A stretch of 64,000 nt of DNA from Allodiplogaster sudhausi (Eukaryota; Nematoda; Chromadorea; Rhabditida; Diplogasteridae). The stretch is from contig CALZFC010000018.1 of NCBI GenBank assembly GCA_945643635.1, forward strand, positions 376,001-440,000. The letters are read 5' to 3'. The notes under the pieces were generated by a model. The model did not search any database, had not been told where the DNA came from, and was given only the letters and a program-made list of their open reading frames with translations. Of this stretch, positions 59,124 to 64,000 are shown one piece after another; the first letter of the stretch is position 1; each line of letters starts with the position of its first letter. A program made the position numbers and the translations under genes.

Positions 59124-59787
59124 TCACATTAAGCCTTAGGCTTGTGCAAGGTTTCGTGTTTTTTTTTTCTGCATAAAGTCAGCTTTCCGTATAAAGTTGG
59201 GTACATTGCTAACTTGTTGCTGTGCAGTTCAGTATTTGAAACAATTCGTGCTCGTCACCGATCTCTGTTTCCTCCTTTCCCTTCCTGCCGTCGAACTCAT
59301 CCAGTATTCAATTTCAGAACGCCATGATAGATCAGTTGACAATGCAAAAAGGACTTCATAAAAGCGCGTGCATTTATCTCATATCACTCAGAAGTTGTGG
59401 CAATTAACGTGCTTTTGTCGCTACTGCGGCTTTTACAATGAATTTTCACTGCGGTTCCGGTATATAAACAAAAATGAGATTTACCAGATCTTAAAGGATA
59501 GCCTGGCAGATATATGTACAATTAAGGAGCAGATATGGCAATTGCTACAATGTTCTGAAGGATTATTCCTTACTATCTACAGTAACCTATCGCAGTAATC
59601 GAACGAACACCCGTGAGGGGAGGATGAACAAGCTACAACGTATGCAAAATTAGCGCTAGGAATCATGGAGGAAAGAGTACCCATGCTATCAGTAGTTCTG
59701 TCTCGGAAAAGAAGCGCATTACAATACTGAAGTGAAGATAGGGAACGAAAGAAGCGAGAAAGCGAGGGAACGAGTTTCCTGCATCTC
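59124..59787. other. Convergent spacer, H4 to Rab21
   Basis: No gene seen. AT-rich 3' region of Rab21 on the - strand. Confidence 0.45.
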
Positions 59788-62517
59788 TCAGCAGCAACCT
59801 TTCCGTCGCTGCTCTGGCTCGTCGATGATTCGGATTCGTCGACTTGGCCGTCTGCTGAGATCTCCGCCATTTATGTTTCCTTGGGAAGCCGGCGAAAGCG
59901 ATCGCACCATCATTTCTTCAAATTAATACTATAGAGCTCATTTCTCTGAGAAACCAAAAAAAAACTGTGAAAGAGATTAAAAGTGTCACGACCTCTGCAG
60001 AGTCTGTGGAAGAGTCCCTCGATACCGATGTTTTCTTTAGCAGAAGTCTCCTCGTACATCGCACCAACTTCTTCGGAGTAGCTTAAGAGAAAATAGAAAT
60101 GAAAAACCATAAGGATGAAGGAAGGTAATAAAATACGATATGAAGAAGCATAAATAGTCGTTGTAATAAAATATGTTCGTTTTTAAGAGAAAGAAAGTCG
60201 GAAGAAGCAGGGTCTTCTAGCATCAGAGATTTTCAGAAGGGTCCACCAGCAGAAATCGGAAGAGTACAGCCTCTTTCGCATTAAAATGTATAGTTTTGAG
60301 TGTTTTCATATAACTTTTGGGAGGGTCCCAACTTTCCCCATACCTTTTCTCGGGAGGGTCCCTAGCAATATTGAGAACTATTTAAAAACTGCGAAGAAGC
60401 ACCTTTTGGCGGTTTCCTGGTCGACGGCCCTAGCATCGTCGAGGTCGAGTTTGTTGCCAACGATGAATAGAGCGCAGTCGTCGCCGAGTGCTCTTCTCAG
60501 TTCCTTCACCCACATCTTCACCTCCAAGACGACCAGGGAAAATTTGTACACATCTTTTAACCATCAAATTACAATAACGTTAAAATGCTTGGTGCTATGT
60601 TACTTGGGGGGGGGCAGCATATTTTTTTCTGAACTCGCTCAAATTGTGCACAGGGGGGTTCTGCGACATGGCGAACAAGCATATGATGTTTCTTTTGTTC
60701 TCGTATGCAGTTTAACAAAGTTATCGTACTTAGTATTTGCTTGAATTGCATGGATGTCGGGTACCGTGAATCAAATTACCTCTCGGAGCCAGGTTAAGAC
60801 TAAGCTCCGAACTAGATATGGAGTAAAGGGCGACCCATTGCGCTGACCATTTGCGAGATTCAGTCAGTATGCGTCTCTTGCATATATCATACTGCGTTCC
60901 CAGGTGATCAGGGCAACAGTTACGCGACCGAGGGAATGAGAGGCAAAGCGAAAGAGGTGGTTTTGGGGAATGGCATCGGCCCGAGTAGTGGTGACAGTCG
61001 ATGGGAACAAGGACGGGAGCGGGTTCTTGCGATCCGGGACATACATACATTCAGATACTACAAGCGATATACCAAGTCCCTTTTACAGTTGGTATATCCA
61101 GCCCACTGGTCCGTAAGACGTGCGCAGTGATGGCTTGGCAAACCAAAAGTACCCGACATCCATGCAATTCGTGCAAATACTATGTACGGTAACTTTGTTA
61201 AACTGCATACAAGAACAAAAGAAACATCATATTCTTGTTCGCCATGTCACAGAATCCCTCTGTGCACAATTTGAGCAAGCTCAGAAAAAAAACTCTGAAA
61301 AAAATATGCTGAAATGCTTCAACACTGCCAACCTTTTCGAAAGACTTTTGGTCTGTGATGTCGTAGATGAGGAGGGCTCCGTTACTTCCTCTATAATTAC
61401 TACTCTTTACTGCAATCATATACAAACTAAATGCATACACAAATATCTTAAACAAAGAGTTTGAACGAGAATGATTCTTGCCTGTAGTAGAGCGGGCCGA
61501 GAGCGTGGAACTGCTCCTGCCCTGCAGTGTCCCAGATGTTCAGCTCCACTGTGCTGCCATCCACGTCCAGTTGCTTCGACAAGAATGAGGCCTACAATAT
61601 CATCTTGATATCATACTAAGCAAGATATCGGAAGGGTTCCACGGAAAGATACTACAAATAAGGAGAAAACAAAGGAACAAAAGTATGCAAGAATCTAAGT
61701 ACATAAATCTGAGCAAAAGCTCGATACGAAAAGAAAAAAGGCTGGCCTGAATTGTAGAAATGTGTCGTGGATTGAAGTTGCCTTGGACATATCTCAGCAT
61801 CAGAGATGACTTGCCTACTGCGCCCTCTCCCAGAAGTACAACCTGGCAAAAATGGTGCTATCCTAGTTGGGGGGGGGTCAAAATATTTTCATTTTTCAAT
61901 CTACCACAAATCATGCACACAAGGGTTTTAGGCCATGGGGAACACAAATATAAGGTTCTAGGGCATGGGGAACACGAATATAAGGTTCAATTTGCATAAT
62001 TTTTCCATTTAACAAAGTTGCAGTACTTCACATTTTTTCTTACTTTACATCTAAATTCCTGCACTTAGGAGTTTTCAGAGCTGCCAAACACTAATATATT
62101 GTCAATTTAGCAATAATAGATATAATTGATGCGAAAAGAACGTAAGATTCAAGTTTAGCAGGTCTGAAAACCCCTTGGAGCACCATCTTTGCTGGAAACG
62201 AGCTAAACAGATGTCAAGTAAAAGCAATGTAACTCTGTTAAATGACAAAATAATACAAAATGAACATTATATTCGTGTTCCCCATGGCCTAAAACCCCCC
62301 TATGCACGATTTCCGTTTGATTAGAAAAAAATATTTTTTTTTGACCCCCCCCCAACTAGGATAGCACCGCAAAAATAATTACTCATCACCATGATTATTG
62401 TGAAAAGTCATCATGAAATATGTTGTAAGCCATTCGATTTCAACTTATTTCCCGAACAAGTAAGAGCTGAATTAAACACACACAAGGAATACTCGCCTTG
62501 AACTTGTCACGGCTCAT
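59788..62517 (-). CDS. RAB21: Rab21 small GTPase
   Basis: Early-endosomal Rab GTPase of the Rab5 group, involved in endocytosis and integrin traffic. Seven exons: MSRDKFK (62,517), [19 protein letters not shown] with P-loop, [62 protein letters not shown] with [27 protein letters not shown], and a C-terminus [17 protein letters not shown], ending in the two prenylated Cys. [15 protein letters not shown] and the IIDEP-like tail are Rab21 features. Exon 1 is followed by GCGAGT, so the first intron is GC-AG (a GT donor would break the frame). Introns contain two foldback transposons (60,591-61,311 and 61,854-62,368). Confidence 0.93.
60591..61311. mobile_element. Foldback transposon, copy 1 (721 bp)
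   Basis: Long inverted arms (about 60,615-60,765 against 61,147-61,311), for example TTTAACAAAGTTA against TAACTTTGTTAAA and GACATCCATGCAATTC. The left arm begins GGTGCTATGTTACTTGGGGG, similar to copy 2; the right arm lacks this outermost part. It is flanked by AAATGCTT at 60583-60590 and 61312-61319, an 8-bp target duplication. The 380-bp centre encodes no recognisable transposase. Inserted in a Rab21 intron. Confidence 0.85.
61854..62368. mobile_element. Foldback transposon, copy 2 (515 bp)
   Basis: Inverted arms of roughly 150 bases, outer end GGTGCTATCCTAGTTGGGGG. The left arm has an internal 30-bp tandem duplication (around GCATGGGGAACACGAATATA). Flanking GCAAAAAT at 61846-61853 and 62369-62376 is a perfect 8-bp target duplication. 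There is no coding capacity, so it is a non-autonomous MITE-like element of unassigned superfamily. Confidence 0.9.
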
Positions 62518-63575
62518 TCTGCTGTGGAGGACTCCAGCTGAGGGCGATTGGGAAATAGCTGAAAATGAACAGGCCAGCAAAATGACACAGCGAAACTTCC
62601 TTGACGGGAAAGCAAGAAATGGGGCAGAAAATCGTAATCAAAAGGAAAAGAAAAGATTGAGGAAGCGAAATAGAGTGAAGGGCGAAAGCGGGGAATACTA
62701 ATTGCGAGGGAGTGACGCATGTAGACAGATAGTGAAACAGAGTGAGAGAGTGAGAGAGAGAGAGAGAGAGAGAGGGAAAGAAATGGAGCAACAAAGAGAA
62801 ATGCTAATTATAAGAAAAGGCGCTACGAATCTGCGAATACGTTATGTGGTTATTTGTCCTCTCAAGATACAGAAAGTCATACTGATGTAGTTTAAACGCT
62901 TCACATTATCTCGTGCTTAATGCAAAAAACGGAATTGCAAGCAATTATGTGTGGAGAATACGGCGCCTGGCAGAGAGATCCACGAATTCTCATGACTCGT
63001 CCGCTGCGATCGGCTAATAGTTCGTCCGGAGTTGAATCATGACAATAGTAGCGGTAATCATAGCAAATGCAATGGGAAATGAAAGGAGGCAAAAAAAGAA
63101 TCGTACGATAAACGATATAGCAAAAGAGAGATCGAGAGAGGAAGAGATAGAGAGTAGACTGGTAAAGCGAGGGTTTCTTCCCATTACTTCTCAGAGCTTG
63201 ATAACTGAATATGTGGATGAGCTACCTTGCATCGAAAGATTTCATAAAGTGTGAACAGCATAATCATAGAGCTGTTCTTGAAATCGGTTTTCTCTAAATT
63301 TCGACGGGCGAAGACATACTCTCGAAATATTCCATGAGAAATTAAAACTCATCATATAACAGATTTCTCTTCATCCCCATTCACAAACAGCTTGGCTGCG
63401 AGAACACAGTGTTGGTGGTACGGTAGCGAGTTTATGAACAATCAAGAACAACGATGATCATAACCAATGTAAAACATGAACATGCGATGTAATATGCCAA
63501 TAAATAGTTATAATAAAAATGGAAGAACCCAGATGCTCCGACTTGAGATGGTAGTTAAGTTCAAGTTACATGCGG
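62518..63575. other. Spacer, Rab21 promoter side to cyclophilin gene
   Basis: A (GA)n tract at 62,742-62,776. No gene seen. Confidence 0.45.
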
Positions 63576-64000
63576 TCACAACTGGCCGCATTGCGTGATT
63601 AGAATAGGAATCTTGGGCTTGTTTCCCTGGCCCACCGGCGCATTCTCAATCTTGCGCACTGTCAACAATCCTTCCAAGACTCGGCCTGAAATCAGGATAA
63701 CAAATGCTGAGTGATAAGATAAGGAATAAACATAAAGAAAGATGGACTCGAATTTTCCAAGCCACTTATTCTTGTAGAAGGCTTCTTTTAAAAATGCTAC
63801 TTTACGAGGAAACAAAAGAATCCTGAAAAAGCTACGAAGTTGGTAATATTTTATCAAGTTTCTTTACCAATCAATTTGTTAGAAGACGGTGTACAACACT
63901 CACCAAAAACGACGTGCTTCTTGTCGAGGAAGTCGCACTTAGCACAGGTGATGAAGAACTGGCAGCCATTCGTGTCCGGCCCAGCATTCGCCTGCACAAA
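63576..64000 (-). CDS. PPIH: Cyclophilin H-type peptidyl-prolyl isomerase, 3' end
   Basis: Two exons visible: an upstream one (63,902 to past 63,990) with [20 protein letters not shown] and [10 protein letters not shown], and the last exon from [20 protein letters not shown] to [11 protein letters not shown] with stop at 63576. NGCQFFITC and HVVFG are cyclophilin core motifs around the active-site pocket. The VRKIEN-P-G-NKPK-P--I-QCG ending is typical of cyclophilin H, which belongs to the U4/U6-U5 snRNP. The N-terminal part lies outside the window. Confidence 0.88.

Noticed and set aside
61198..61455. 85-residue reverse frame including [17 protein letters not shown] as a separate gene
   Set aside because: It is a Rab21 exon read on into the foldback element in the adjacent intron.

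Overview
The window is nuclear DNA from an invertebrate metazoan. Almost all genes are split by short GT-AG introns, animal-type histone genes carry the 3' stem-loop, and several secreted ShKT-domain proteins occur. The ShKT abundance, the small genes and the details of the histone proteins make a nematode or a close protostome relative the best guess; this is inference, not proof. Long (CT)n/(GA)n tracts fill many introns and spacers.

Layout. 1-11,429 (+): most of a RalGAP beta-subunit gene, 5' end outside the window. 12,594-16,068 (+): a histone block in the order H3, H2B, H2A, H4, with the H4 copy broken. 16,547-22,666 (+): three paralogous genes for about 89-residue helical proteins of unknown function. 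23,228-28,293: divergent genes for two TPR co-chaperones, SGT (-) and TTC4 (+). 28,643-42,217: small secreted cysteine-rich proteins (three ShKT genes on -, two of a second family on +), interleaved with a SKP1-like gene whose first coding exon is duplicated inside a pyrimidine minisatellite, and an unrecognised membrane-protein gene. 42,422-44,366 (-): an unrecognised charged protein. 46,555-47,015: a 92-bp tandem repeat. 47,872-50,627 (+): a doublecortin-domain protein. 51,052-59,123: a second copy of the histone block with broken H3 and H2A and intact H2B and H4, split by a DIRS-type tyrosine-recombinase retrotransposon (53,433-58,556). 59,788-62,517 (-): Rab21, whose introns hold two foldback transposons. 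63,576-64,000 (-): the 3' end of a cyclophilin H gene.

Most notable points. (1) The two histone blocks have decayed in a complementary way, so a full H3/H2B/H2A/H4 set exists only when both are combined. (2) The DIRS element has all its diagnostic structures, lacks a target-site duplication, and its empty site can be read in the other histone block. Its gag exons splice in frame into the reverse transcriptase. (3) A foldback transposon family with 8-bp target duplications is present as two full copies and one 27-bp remnant. (4) The 89-residue protein family has three copies with the same intron positions and no family that I recognise.
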